Source: QHWK01 sp035315685
GTDB lineage: Bacteria > Acidobacteriota > Vicinamibacteria > Vicinamibacterales > CAVVIG01
Assembly: GCA_035315685.1 (NCBI GenBank)
Contig: DATFXR010000642.1
Coordinates: forward strand, 1 to 35,204
DNA length: 35,204 bases
Direction of reading: 5' to 3'
Positions 16,290 through 25,965 of this stretch are shown here, in pieces. Position numbers and translations under genes: made by a program. Numbering within the stretch: position 1 is the stretch's first letter; every line of letters begins with the position of its first letter. The notes beneath the pieces are model-generated. The model saw only the letters and a list, made by a program, of their open reading frames with translations, did not search any database and had not been told where the DNA came from.

Positions 16290-19200
16290 CTACGGAACGA
16301 CGACGGCGAGTTCGTTCGACGGTGCGCCGACGCCGCACGCGTTCTTCGCATGCAGCCTGACATAGTAGGTGCCTGGGCCGACGCCCGTCGCGACGAACGT
16401 CGTGAAGCTGTTGCCAGTGTCGGCGTTCGCCGCGTCGCTGGCGCGCGGTGAATACCCGGCAATGAGCACATACGACGTGACCGCGCCCGGCGGGGCGTTC
16501 CACGTCAGAGTTACGGTCGATCCGCTGACGGTATACGCCAGACCGCTCGGCGCACCTGGTGGGCCGCCGCACGCACCGCCGACGACCACGGCGATCTCGT
16601 TCGAGGCTCCACTCAGGTGGTCTGGATAGACGCTTCGGACACGGACCATGTAGACGCCGCTCCCGACGCCGTTCGCCGTGAACGTGTGACCCGCGTCGCC
16701 GGTGACGAGCACGGCGAGGTCGCTCGCTCCCGGACGCGATCCGGCTTCGATGACGTAGGTCGACGGACTGCCTGATGCCGGACCCTCCCATGCGAGCACC
16801 ACGGTCGATCCGGTGACGAACGATCGCAGGTTGAGCGGCGCGTCAAAGCCCGGCGGCGTTGGATCCGGCGCCGGTTGAGATGGCGCCGGAGTCGGCGGTT
16901 CCGCTGGCGGCGGACTCGAAGACGGCGGCGGCGATGGAGGAGGCGGCGGCGTCACGACAAACGCGGCCTGCGACACCAGGATCGACTGCCCGCCGATGTG
17001 TACGCGACCCGCCCGTTCCGCGCCGGCGTTGGACGCGACCGTCATCGCCACCGTACCAGAACCGCCGCCACTCCCAGCGGATCCGAAGGCAATCCAGTCG
17101 CTCGTCGTCTGCGCCACCCACGAGCAACCGGAGCCGTCGTTCACCTGGATCGTCGCCGCGCCGCCGCTCGCCGTGAACGACGACGATGACGCAAAAGCGG
17201 CGTCGCAGCGCACGCGTGCGCGCCAGATGTTCGCTGTCGCCGCGCCGCCCGCGCGATCCGACGAGAAGTAGACTGTTTGCGTGTCGCCGCTGACCGCCGG
17301 ATGACCATCGGCGCCGCTCGAATTGATTGCCGCAAAGTTCACCGCGCCGCCGAACGCCGACGTCGGCGTGTCGCGGGTCGCGAACCAGATGTCCGTCCCG
17401 CCGAGACCGCCGGGACGATCAGATTCGAAGTACAGCGAGAGTCGGTCGGCGCTCAGCTCGGGATTGCCGTCGCGCGAGGACGAGTTGATGCCCGAGAGCG
17501 GCTGCGCGGACGAAAACGGATCGGTTGTCGCGGCTCGCGCCGCGATCCAGATGTCGTCGCCGCCTGAACCGCCGCTGCGGTTCGATTCGAACACGATCGT
17601 CTTTTCATCCGGAGTGAGCGACGGCGCCGCCGCGTTCGACGTCGGGAGATTGAGCTCCGCGATTGCCACCGGGGGATCGAACACGGACGCCGGGTCGGAT
17701 CGCTGCGCTTGGAAGATGTCGCTGCGAGTGCCACCACTCGCACGCGTCGAGCCGAAGTACACACGCCGCCGGTCCGGCGACAGCCATGGCCGTGTTTGCG
17801 ATTCGCCCGGAATGCCCGTCGCCAGCGGCGTCATCGAGCCGCCGCCGTTGTCGAGGAAGACGCTGTACTGGCCCCGTCCTTCCAGATCGAGCAGCGACAC
17901 CTGCCATCCCGCCCACCAGGTGCCGGTCCCGGTCGTGAACCCGCTGCCGTTGGCAATGGCCTTCAACCAGGCGCCGCTCGTCATGTTGTAGCCGAACACA
18001 TCCGTCAGACGGTTGCCGTCGAGATCGACCGGCTGCAGAGCAAGTCCGGTCGGCCACGCCGTTCCCGAGAACCTGCCGCCTCCCGCGATCAACACCGACC
18101 ACGCGCCAGTCGAGCTGTCGTAGAAGAGAAAGTCGGCAACCTTGTCGCCGTTGAAGTCAAAGGCGCCGCCTCCGTACTGGTTCAGTGAAACCGATCGCGA
18201 GGCGACAGTGATCACGCCGTTGCGCGCGGTCATCGTGCCGTTCGGCGCGACCGAGTAGCTCACCAATCCGTTGCCGCTGCCGCCTGCGCTACCGGTAAGG
18301 GTGATCCACGGCGCATCACTGCCAGCGGTCCACGCGCATGCACTGTCGGAGGCCGTCACGTGGACGCTCCCGCCGCCACCGGACGCCGCCACCGGCGCGC
18401 CCGCGGCATCCAGCGAGAACGTGCACACCGCTGCCGCTTGTACGACCGTGAACGTCTGCCTCGCGATCGTGATCGTCCCGCTGCGCGACGCCGGAGTTGT
18501 CTGCGACGCCACGGAGTAGCTCACCGATCCGTTCCCACTGCCGCTCGCAGCGCCTGTGACCGTGAGCCACGCTGCATTGCTGGCCGCGGTCCACGTGCAG
18601 GCGCTGTCAGACGCGGTCACCGCCACAGCGCCCGGACCGCCGGCCGCCGACGCAGGCGCATCGGTCGCGCCGAGTCCGTACGCACATCCGTTTCCCTGAG
18701 TGATCGTGAAGGTGTCAGCGCCGATCGTGAGCGTGCCCGTGCGCGGCGGACCCGCGTTCGCCGCAACGGCGTAATTTACGCTGCCGGCGCCGAAGCCATC
18801 TGCGCCGCTCGTGATCGTGATCCACGAGTTGTTGCTCGTGGCATTCCATGGACACGTTGCCGTCGCTGCGTTGATCCCGATGGTACCGCTGGCCGGTGCT
18901 GCCGATGTCGAAGCGGCGCTCGTCGGCAGCGAAGTGCACGCGGGGTACGGATCGAGGGCGAAGCCGGCACGGCACGCGAGGAACGGCACGTTGTTGGAAT
19001 TGTTCGTTGCGCAGAACGAGATGTCGGTGCCGATGAAGGGCCACAGATAGTCGTACGCCGCCGGCGCTCCCGCACCGCCCCGCTCACGGGCCTCCATGAT
19101 GCTGATGCGCGCCTCAGGGCCTGAGTAGCCGGCAAAGTCGCGATGGTTGCCGAGGTTTATCACCCCGGGCAGGAACTGCGCCATCGTCGTGAAGTACGTC

Positions 19201-20927
19201 GTGGGTCCCTGGACCTTTGTGCGGTCGGGCGCACCGTACGGAATCGCGTACGGCGCGCCCTCGAAGCGCGGATAGTCCGGCTCGCTCGTGAAGAACTTCA
19301 ATTGCAGATCGTTGGCGGCATCACGATAGGCGTTGTCGGTCGCGAACCCCAGCTTGATCGCACGATCGATGGCATACGCCGCGAAGTTGTTCTCCCAGTT
19401 GGCGAAGTACTCGGGGCCCTCGGGCCGGTCGTACTTCGTCCAGGCGTAAACGATCCAGAGCGGATTGTCCGGAGTCTTGAAGCTGTTCGCGAGGTTGTTC
19501 AGCCAGTTCAGATTGTTGACGACTTTCTCCTGCAGATAGGCCTTCACCGGAGAAGCGTCAGGGTAGTACGCCGCCGCCTCCGCCATGTTGCGCAACACCC
19601 AGCCGACGCCGCGCACCTCGTTGCCTGCGAGAAGGCCGGCGGCGCCATGGCCGCTGGTCGCGAGCATCCCGTGGTTGGCCCAGAACGCCATCTCCTCGGC
19701 GTAGTAACGATCGCCGGTCAACAGATACGGCACGAACGCCAGATCCGGCACGTGCGCGTTCGACGGGCCCAGCGGCGACTGTCCCGGGCCCGGAATGCCG
19801 GATCCGTATTCCGGCATCGGCATCGGCGAGCCCTTGATACCGGTGCCGCCGCCAAACAGCCACACGTCCGGCTCTTCGTCGACCGACATCAGATGCTCCG
19901 TCCCCAGCCCCGAGGGAACCGCGTTGTCCGGTTCGCGGACGTGAATCGGCCATGAGCCGGCGAGATCGCCGTTGGCCATGACGAACGCGCCTTGCGTCGG
20001 GTTCTTCGTCAGGAGATAGCGCGCGGTCCAATCGGGAAGTGGTCCAAGCTCAGCGCGTCCGCCGTGAGCGCCCATCACGCGATCGAGAGCGCCGGATTGG
20101 AGAATGCCGAAGTTGTTGTCGGGCAAATCGACGCGTGTGTCGAACGCGACCACCGGATTGATCGGCGGAATGGCCCTCGAGAGATTGAACGGCGTCAGAT
20201 CCGGCGTGACGATCGATGCTGGCGCGTCGAGATCGAACGAGTTGCGCCAGCGCGTCAGGTAATAGTGTTCGACGTTCGCCTGCTGAAACTTCGTGTCGCC
20301 CTTCACCACGATGGACACGTCGTAGGTGGTCGTCGTCGCATCACTCTGATTGAGCACGTTCTCGACGGTTACGCCGATGTGCGCCTTGCCGTCGTTGAAG
20401 ATCCGGGTGTCGAAGATCACGCGCAGGAAGGAATGCGGCGCGCCATTCGCCACAGGCGCGACGACGGTGCGCCATTCCCGAACGAGCGGGCCATCGAGCC
20501 ACACGTCCCCGCTCGGGCTGCCTGGTAGCGCCGCGACGTATGCCGTGCCGCCGATCGTGAGCGTAACGGTGGCTGTCGCGACGGTCGGCGTGAAGGATCC
20601 GCCGGACGCAGTCGCTGCCGTGATGACGTAACTACCGGCGCCCGAAACGTTCGCAGTGACGATCGCGAACTTGATTGAGCCGTCCGGCCAGCGGTTCTTG
20701 ACGTCGGTCTGCGTGGGCAGCGAGCCGATCTGGAGGCCGGCCACGGCCTTTCCCTGTGGAACGGCCTCGCCGAAGGTTGCCCAGCCGGCTGTGAGGCCGA
20801 CCGTCGCGATAGTGCTCGTGGAGTCCGCGTCCAGCTGTGCGTGCGGCCACGCGACGAATGCAAGTGCAACGACGACGACTCGCAATCGCCGTACGACACG
20901 CCGGACAGGGTTCAGGCCTGACGGCAT
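16290..20927 (-). CDS. Giant secreted modular RIFT-barrel/toroid protein, paralogue 2 (1545 aa, four BACON, propeller, two FN3)
   Basis: The ATG at 20927 gives a signal peptide (basic residues 9-16, hydrophobic core to about residue 27). The frame is open further upstream, but that sequence is Cys/Arg-rich and unlike the paralogues. Domain order by residue: RIFT-like barrel 40-215 (WPDGS at 80-84); (alpha/alpha)-toroid-like region 220-660 (N-G-D-L-A-G-S-W-P-I-H, G-N-E-V-R-G-V-G-W). Then three BACON-type repeats 664-918, an FG-GAP/VCBS-like stretch 922-1038 (F-D-F-N-G-D-K-V-A-D), and four WD40-like (PD40) blades 1042-1242 (Y-F-E-S-D-R-P-G-G, D-I-W). Last come a fourth BACON 1247-1320, a Pro-rich linker 1325-1363 and two FN3 domains 1365-1545. 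It is probably an extracellular or outer-surface glycan-acting protein with several carbohydrate- or protein-binding modules (inference). It has one more BACON repeat than its tandem neighbour, paralogue 3. Confidence 0.87.
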   Translation of the reverse strand: MPSGLNPVRRVVRRLRVVVVALAFVAWPHAQLDADSTSTIATVGLTAGWATFGEAVPQGKAVAGLQIGSLPTQTDVKNRWPDGSIKFAIVTANVSGAGSYVITAATASGGSFTPTVATATVTLTIGGTAYVAALPGSPSGDVWLDGPLVREWRTVVAPVANGAPHSFLRVIFDTRIFNDGKAHIGVTVENVLNQSDATTTTYDVSIVVKGDTKFQQANVEHYYLTRWRNSFDLDAPASIVTPDLTPFNLSRAIPPINPVVAFDTRVDLPDNNFGILQSGALDRVMGAHGGRAELGPLPDWTARYLLTKNPTQGAFVMANGDLAGSWPIHVREPDNAVPSGLGTEHLMSVDEEPDVWLFGGGTGIKGSPMPMPEYGSGIPGPGQSPLGPSNAHVPDLAFVPYLLTGDRYYAEEMAFWANHGMLATSGHGAAGLLAGNEVRGVGWVLRNMAEAAAYYPDASPVKAYLQEKVVNNLNWLNNLANSFKTPDNPLWIVYAWTKYDRPEGPEYFANWENNFAAYAIDRAIKLGFATDNAYRDAANDLQLKFFTSEPDYPRFEGAPYAIPYGAPDRTKVQGPTTYFTTMAQFLPGVINLGNHRDFAGYSGPEARISIMEARERGGAGAPAAYDYLWPFIGTDISFCATNNSNNVPFLACRAGFALDPYPACTSLPTSAASTSAAPASGTIGINAATATCPWNATSNNSWITITSGADGFGAGSVNYAVAANAGPPRTGTLTIGADTFTITQGNGCAYGLGATDAPASAAGGPGAVAVTASDSACTWTAASNAAWLTVTGAASGSGNGSVSYSVASQTTPASRSGTITIARQTFTVVQAAAVCTFSLDAAGAPVAASGGGGSVHVTASDSACAWTAGSDAPWITLTGSAGGSGNGLVSYSVAPNGTMTARNGVITVASRSVSLNQYGGGAFDFNGDKVADFLFYDSSTGAWSVLIAGGGRFSGTAWPTGLALQPVDLDGNRLTDVFGYNMTSGAWLKAIANGSGFTTGTGTWWAGWQVSLLDLEGRGQYSVFLDNGGGSMTPLATGIPGESQTRPWLSPDRRRVYFGSTRASGGTRSDIFQAQRSDPASVFDPPVAIAELNLPTSNAAAPSLTPDEKTIVFESNRSGGSGGDDIWIAARAATTDPFSSAQPLSGINSSSRDGNPELSADRLSLYFESDRPGGLGGTDIWFATRDTPTSAFGGAVNFAAINSSGADGHPAVSGDTQTVYFSSDRAGGAATANIWRARVRCDAAFASSSSFTASGGAATIQVNDGSGCSWVAQTTSDWIAFGSAGSGGGSGTVAMTVASNAGAERAGRVHIGGQSILVSQAAFVVTPPPPPSPPPSSSPPPAEPPTPAPSQPAPDPTPPGFDAPLNLRSFVTGSTVVLAWEGPASGSPSTYVIEAGSRPGASDLAVLVTGDAGHTFTANGVGSGVYMVRVRSVYPDHLSGASNEIAVVVGGACGGPPGAPSGLAYTVSGSTVTLTWNAPPGAVTSYVLIAGYSPRASDAANADTGNSFTTFVATGVGPGTYYVRLHAKNACGVGAPSNELAVVVP

Positions 20928-21273
20928 TGTGCAGCGCGCCGCGCAATTGCCGGGCCAGAAGAGACAATGTTTTCGCGCAGAATGCGAGTCGGGACACAGC
21001 ACCCGCTTTGCGCGGAAATCCGCCCGGAATCGCAGGCGCCACACACGCGACGCCGCACGATTCTTCGTTCAAGGCGCTGTCAATTGTTCGTTGTTCGAGC
21101 CAGAGTGCGCAGACGCGCCGACTATTATCGCGCCCCAGGCAGACTTTCGCGCGCGCCGCTGCACAGAGCATCGCATCAGTGCGGGGGACCGATGGGCCCC
21201 GCCTGGTGAGGTACGACTGATCGGTCCTACCCAACCCACCGGATGGGCCCATCGGTCACACACCTGTGCGACG
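20928..21273. other. Intergenic region between paralogues 3 and 2
   Basis: This 346-base stretch is the 3' region of paralogue 3 and the upstream region of paralogue 2 (both minus). It contains the 13-bp inverted repeat listed separately and a lone TTGACA (21083-21078, minus) without a recognisable -10 at 16-18 bases. No gene seen. Confidence 0.6.
21187..21257 (-). terminator. 13-bp inverted repeat with inner hairpin downstream of paralogue 3
   Basis: GACCGATGGGCCC at 21187-21199 is the exact reverse complement of GGGCCCATCGGTC at 21245-21257. Inside, an imperfect GGTA-x-GAC/GTC-x-TACC stem occupies about 21210-21231. It starts 17 bases after the stop of paralogue 3, so a transcript-end or mRNA-stabilising structure is the simplest reading. 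There is no T-tract, so intrinsic termination is not certain; it could also be a leader element for paralogue 2. Confidence 0.55.
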
Positions 21274-24200
21274 CTACGGCACGACGACCGCCACTTCATT
21301 GGACGGCCCGCTGACGCCGCATGCATTCCGCGCGTGCAGCCTCACGTAGTACGTCCCGCGTCCGACGCCGTTGGCGACGAACGTCGTATAGCTGTTTCCA
21401 GTATCGGCATTCGCCGCGTCGGCGCCACGTGACGAATAGCCGGCGATCAGCACGTAGGATGTCACCGCGCCGGGCGCCGCGATCCACGTGAGCGTCACTG
21501 TCGAACCGCTGACGGAGTATGCGAGCCCGGTCGGCGCGATCGGTGCGCTGCTGCAGCCGCCGCCCACGACGACGGCGATCTCATTCGATCCACCGCTGAC
21601 GTGGTCCGGATAGATGCTGCGGACACGGACCATGTAGACGCCGCTGCCGACGTTGTCGGCGGTGAACGTGACATCACCTGTGACGACCTGCGCAAGATCG
21701 CTCGCGCCGGGACGCGAACCCGCCTCGATCAGGTACTGCGCGGGACTACCCGCCGCCGGACCGTCCCAGACGAGCACCACCGTGGATCCGTTGACGAACG
21801 AGCGCAGATTCAGGGGGGCGCCCGGATCGGCCGGCGCCGCCGGCGATGGTGCATCGCCGCTCGACGGACTCGCCGGCGCCGGCGCCGGATCCGGCGACGG
21901 ACCGGGCGATGGCGATGGACCTGGCGCCGGCGGCGCGGGCGGCGCCGGAGGTGGTGGCGGCGCTGGCGGCGGTGGCGGAGTCGCCGCGGCCGGCGCCGCC
22001 TGCGACACAGTGATCGTCTGGCCGCCGACATTGACGATGGCGGTACGCGCCGGCCCGGTGTTTGCCGCAACGAACATCGTCACGTTGCCCGATCCGCTGC
22101 CACTGGCTGGCGAGGCAAACGTGATCCACGCGCTCGTCGTCTGCGGGACCCACGAGCAACCGGACGCGTCCGTCACGGTGATCGTTGTCGCAGTACCAGT
22201 CGCCGAAAACGACGTCTGAGCGGTCGACGCCGCGTCGCAGCGCACGCGCGCGCGCCAGATGTTTGCCGTCGCCGCACCGTTTGCGCGGTCAGACCAGAAA
22301 TACAGCGTCTGCGTGTCGCCGCTCACCGCGGGATGACTCTCGACGCCGCTCGAATTGATCGCGGTGAAGTTCACCGCCCCGCCGAACGGCGACGACAGCG
22401 CGTCGCGCGTCGCGAACCAGATGTCCGTACTGCCGACACCGCCCGCGCGATCCGATTCGAAGTACAGCGAGAGGCCGTCGACGCTCAGCTCTGGGCTGCC
22501 GTCACGCGACGATGAGTTGATGGCGGAAAGCGGTTGGGGAGCGGAGAACGTGCCGGGGCGCGTCGTCCGCGACGCCATCCAGATGTCGGCGCCACCCATG
22601 CCGCCGGCGCGATCGGATTCGAAGACGATCGTGAGTTCGTCGGACGTCAGCGAGGGCGCCACCGAGTTCGGCGTCGGGAGGTTCAGCTCAGCGATCGCGA
22701 CTGGCGCTCCGAACGCGCTGGCGGTGTTGGCCCGCGACGCCATGAAGATGTCCTGTCGTGAGCCGCCGCTGGCGCGCGTCGAGCTGAAATACATCCGCAA
22801 CCGGTCGGACGACAGCCATGGCCGCGCCTGCGATTCGCCGGGAACCCCTGTGGCGAGCGGCGTCATCAGGCCGACGCCGTTGTCGAGGAATACGCTGTAC
22901 TGTCCGCGAGCGTCGACGTCCAGTAGCGAGACGTTCCAACCGGGCCACCACGTGCCGGTCGTGGTCGCGAAGCCGGCCCCGTTGTCGATCGCCTTCATCC
23001 ATGAGCCGGTGGTCGCGTTGTAGCCGAACACGTCGGTGCGGCCATTTCCGTTCAGATCCACCGGCTGAACGGCGAGGCCGGCCGACCACAGGCCGCTGCC
23101 GAACGCTCCACCGCCGGTGATCGCTGCCGACCACGCGCCGGTGCCCGCGTTGTAAAAGAGAAGGTCGGGGCTCGCGTCGCCGTTGAAGTCGAAGGTCCCT
23201 GTCCCGAACTGGTTCAGCGACACATCTTGCGACGCAACCGTGATCGTCCCGTTTCGCGCCGGCACGGTGCTGTTCGCCTGCACCTGCAGCGTGACAGTGC
23301 CGTTGCCCGTCTCCGAACCCGACGAGCCGGCGATGGTCGCCCACGGCAACGCGCTCGATGCGGTCCAACTGCAGCCGGCGGCCGTCGCGACCGTCACGCT
23401 GGCGGTCCCGCCGCCCTGTGCGATGGCTGGTGCCGGCGGCGTCACCGTGTACGAGCACGAGCTGCCCTGGTTGACCGTGAATGTCTGGCCGCCGATCGTG
23501 ATCGTTCCGGTCCGCGGCGCACCCGTGTTCGCGGATACCGAGTAGCCGACGCTGCCGGTGCCCGTCCCGCTTGCCCCGGAGGTCACCGTGATCCACGGCA
23601 CGTTGCTCACCGCCGTCCAGCTGCACGTGCTCGCCGACGCGTTCACGGTGATGCTGCCCGTGCCGGCAGCAGCCGGGTTCGTCGCGCTTGCCGGTGACAG
23701 GGACCATGAGCATGGCGCCGGTGGCGGCGGGGCGCCGGCAGCAGTCGGATACGGGTCGAGCGCGAAGCCCGCGCGGCATGCGAGGAACGGCTCGTTCGTC
23801 GGATTCGTCGCGCAGGCCGACGACGCGATACCGATGAACGGCCAAAGATAGTCGTAGGCCCCCTGCGCGCCGGCGCTGCCGCGCTCGCGCGCTTCCATGA
23901 TCGCGATCCGCGCTTCCGGACCGCTGTAGCCCGCGAAGTCGCGATGAGCCGCGAGAGCGCCCGGCACGAACTGAGCCATGGTCGTGAAGAAGGTGACCGA
24001 GCCGTCGGCGTTCAGCGTGCCGTACGGCATCGCGTACGGCGCGCCCTCGGCGCGCGGGTAGTCGGGCTCGCTCGTGAAGAACTTCAGCTGCAGATCGTTG
24101 GCGGCGTCGCGATACGCGTTGTCGCTCGCGAATCCGAGCTTCACCGCGCGATCGATGCCGTAGGCGAGAAAGTTGTTTTCCCAATTGGCGAAGTACTGCG

Positions 24201-25722
24201 GCCCTTCGGGCCGGTCGTACGGGGTCCAGGCATAGACGATCCACAGCGGATTGCTAGGCGTTTTGAGTCCGCGCGCGTAGCCGTCGAGCCAGTTGAGATT
24301 GTTGACGACCTTTTCGCTGAGATACGCCTTCACAGGCGACGCATCCGGGTAATACGCGGCGGCTTCCGCCATGTTCCGCAACACCCAGCCGAAGCCGCGC
24401 ACCTCGTTACCCGTGAGCAAGCCCTGTGAGCCGTGGCCGTAGGTGAAGAGCATCCCGTGATTCGCCCAGAACGCCATTTCCTCCGCGTAGTAGCGATCGC
24501 CGGTGAGCATGTACGGAACGAAGGCGAGATCGGGAACGTGCGCATTCGAGGGCCCGAGCGGCGACTGCCCCGGACCCGGAACGCCGGAACCGTACTCGGG
24601 CATCGGCATCGGACTTCCTTTGATGCCCGTGCCGCCGGCCGCGAGCCAGACGGCCGGCTGTTGATCGACCGACATCAGATGTTCCGTGCCGAGCCCCGAC
24701 AGCGCGGCGTTCTCGGGCTCGCGCACGTGGATCGGCCACGATCCCGCGAGGTCGCCGTTCGCCATCACGAACTGCCCCTGGGTCACGTTCTTCTTCACGA
24801 GGTAGCGCGCCGTCCAGTCGGGAATTGGTCCGAGCTCGGCGCGGCCGCCGTGCGCGCCCATGATCTTCTCGACGGCGCCGGCCTGCAGGATGTCGAAATT
24901 GGGGTCGGTGCCGATCGCGTCGACGCGGGCGTCGACCGCGACGACGGCGTTGAAGGCGGGGATCGCCTTCGAGATATTGAACGGCGTCAGGTCCGGCGTC
25001 ACGATCGCCGCCGGCGCGTGCAGGTCGTACGCCTTGCGCCAGCGGGTCAGGTAATAGTGCTGGACGCCTGTAAGCGTAAAGAGCGTCTGTCCGTTGGCCG
25101 CCACCGTCACGTCGTACGTGGTGGTCGTCGCGCCGGTCTGATTGAGTACGTTCTCCACCGTGAAGCTGACGTGCGCCTTGCCGTCGCTGTAGACGCGCGT
25201 GTCGAAGATCACACGCAGGAACGGGTGCGCGACGGCGCCGGCGGTTGGAGCGACGACGCTGCGCCACTCCCGCACCAGCGGACCGCCGAGCCAGACGTCG
25301 CCGCTCGGGCTCGAAGGCAGCGTCGCGACGTATGACGTCCCGCCGATGACGAGCGTGACCGACGCGCTCGGGACGCTTGGCGTGAACGTTCCGCCGGCCG
25401 CGGTCGTGGCGGTGATGTTGTAGTTCCCCGCGGTCGACACGTTCGCGGAAACGATCGCGAATTTGATCGAACCGTCGGGCCAGCGGTTCTTGACGTCGGT
25501 CTGCGTCGGAAGCGTGCCGATCTTGAGCCCGCTCGTCGCCTGTCCCTGCGGCACCGCCTCGCCAAAGGTTGCCCACCCAGGTGTCAGTCCTGCCGTCGCA
25601 ATGGTGCCGGTGCCCTGTGCGTGTGCACGAGTGTGTGTGCAGACGACGAGCGCGAGCGCCACGAAGGCGGTCCTGATGCGGACAGCATCGGACGAAACCC
25701 GGGGTAATGAGAGAGTCGTCAT
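21274..25722 (-). CDS. Giant secreted modular RIFT-barrel/toroid protein, paralogue 3 (1482 aa, three BACON, propeller, two FN3)
   Basis: The ATG at 25722 gives a signal peptide ending T-R-A-H-A-Q-G (cleavage near residue 36). Domains by residue: RIFT-like barrel 40-215 (WPDGS at 81-85); toroid-like 220-660 ending A-C-R-A-G-F-A-L-D-P-Y-P. Two BACON-type repeats 671-840 are followed by an FG-GAP/VCBS-like segment 843-960 (F-D-F-N-G-D, N-G-N-G-R-T-D-V-F-G). Four PD40 propeller blades span 962-1162, each with a [YF]-F-x-S-[DT]-R and D-I-[FW] pattern. A third BACON lies at 1170-1243, a Pro/Ser/Gly linker at 1245-1303 and FN3 domains at 1303-1388 and 1395-1482. The C-terminus stops exactly at the last FN3 strand, with no PEP-CTERM, type IX or other sorting tail. 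It is a tandem duplicate of paralogue 2: architecture and many stretches are shared. Likely an extracellular glycan-active or adhesive protein (inference). Confidence 0.87.
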   Translation of the reverse strand: MTTLSLPRVSSDAVRIRTAFVALALVVCTHTRAHAQGTGTIATAGLTPGWATFGEAVPQGQATSGLKIGTLPTQTDVKNRWPDGSIKFAIVSANVSTAGNYNITATTAAGGTFTPSVPSASVTLVIGGTSYVATLPSSPSGDVWLGGPLVREWRSVVAPTAGAVAHPFLRVIFDTRVYSDGKAHVSFTVENVLNQTGATTTTYDVTVAANGQTLFTLTGVQHYYLTRWRKAYDLHAPAAIVTPDLTPFNISKAIPAFNAVVAVDARVDAIGTDPNFDILQAGAVEKIMGAHGGRAELGPIPDWTARYLVKKNVTQGQFVMANGDLAGSWPIHVREPENAALSGLGTEHLMSVDQQPAVWLAAGGTGIKGSPMPMPEYGSGVPGPGQSPLGPSNAHVPDLAFVPYMLTGDRYYAEEMAFWANHGMLFTYGHGSQGLLTGNEVRGFGWVLRNMAEAAAYYPDASPVKAYLSEKVVNNLNWLDGYARGLKTPSNPLWIVYAWTPYDRPEGPQYFANWENNFLAYGIDRAVKLGFASDNAYRDAANDLQLKFFTSEPDYPRAEGAPYAMPYGTLNADGSVTFFTTMAQFVPGALAAHRDFAGYSGPEARIAIMEARERGSAGAQGAYDYLWPFIGIASSACATNPTNEPFLACRAGFALDPYPTAAGAPPPPAPCSWSLSPASATNPAAAGTGSITVNASASTCSWTAVSNVPWITVTSGASGTGTGSVGYSVSANTGAPRTGTITIGGQTFTVNQGSSCSYTVTPPAPAIAQGGGTASVTVATAAGCSWTASSALPWATIAGSSGSETGNGTVTLQVQANSTVPARNGTITVASQDVSLNQFGTGTFDFNGDASPDLLFYNAGTGAWSAAITGGGAFGSGLWSAGLAVQPVDLNGNGRTDVFGYNATTGSWMKAIDNGAGFATTTGTWWPGWNVSLLDVDARGQYSVFLDNGVGLMTPLATGVPGESQARPWLSSDRLRMYFSSTRASGGSRQDIFMASRANTASAFGAPVAIAELNLPTPNSVAPSLTSDELTIVFESDRAGGMGGADIWMASRTTRPGTFSAPQPLSAINSSSRDGSPELSVDGLSLYFESDRAGGVGSTDIWFATRDALSSPFGGAVNFTAINSSGVESHPAVSGDTQTLYFWSDRANGAATANIWRARVRCDAASTAQTSFSATGTATTITVTDASGCSWVPQTTSAWITFASPASGSGSGNVTMFVAANTGPARTAIVNVGGQTITVSQAAPAAATPPPPPAPPPPPAPPAPPAPGPSPSPGPSPDPAPAPASPSSGDAPSPAAPADPGAPLNLRSFVNGSTVVLVWDGPAAGSPAQYLIEAGSRPGASDLAQVVTGDVTFTADNVGSGVYMVRVRSIYPDHVSGGSNEIAVVVGGGCSSAPIAPTGLAYSVSGSTVTLTWIAAPGAVTSYVLIAGYSSRGADAANADTGNSYTTFVANGVGRGTYYVRLHARNACGVSGPSNEVAVVVP
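21816..21990 (-). repeat. Pro/Ser/Gly-rich linker-coding tract of paralogue 3
   Basis: This encodes residues 1245-1303, a P-P-P-P-A / P-G-P-S-P-S-type linker between the last BACON and the first FN3 domain. On the plus strand it is a GGC/GGT/GGA-rich tract. The corresponding linker of paralogue 2 is shorter (about 39 residues), so the tract varies between copies. Confidence 0.75.
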
Positions 25723-25965
25723 GACCAGTCAGTCGCGCAAGGGAAGGGCCACGGCGTCCGGTCGATGCACGGCCTTTCGCACAAGCAGTGCACGTGCAAG
25801 CACTTCGTGCACGTTACCCTCGAGCCGTCATCGGCGACGCAGACGCGAAATCGGCCCCCTATTTGTATCAGGCGTGACAATTATGGCGCGGAACGACGCG
25901 CGGATTGTGGAAGAAACAGGGCGGGCCACAGAGTGGCCCGCCTGCGGGGACGCGACGCAGCGTGA
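25723..25965. other. Intergenic region between paralogues 4 and 3
   Basis: It holds the terminator of paralogue 4 (25910-25942) and a GTGCACG/CGTGCAC inverted repeat (25788-25794 with 25806-25812) in the leader of paralogue 3. A CATAAT (minus, about 25895-25890) resembles a -10 box, but no matching -35 was found. Confidence 0.5.
25910..25942 (-). terminator. Rho-independent terminator of paralogue 4
   Basis: A perfect 10-bp stem GGCGGGCCAC/GTGGCCCGCC (25942-25933 with 25929-25920, minus direction) with a 3-base loop, followed by CTGTTTCTT. It starts 23 bases after the stop of paralogue 4. It is the most convincing intrinsic terminator of the window and separates paralogue 4 from paralogue 3. 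Confidence 0.8.

Noticed and set aside
17323..17991. 222-codon plus-strand frame inside paralogue 2, and a similar one at 22355-23023 in paralogue 3
   Set aside because: They occur at matching positions because the genes are paralogues; both are antisense to PD40/FG-GAP coding sequence and have no gene-like features.
21078..21083. TTGACA (minus) as a -35 box for paralogue 2
   Set aside because: No TATAAT-like hexamer lies 16-18 bases downstream.
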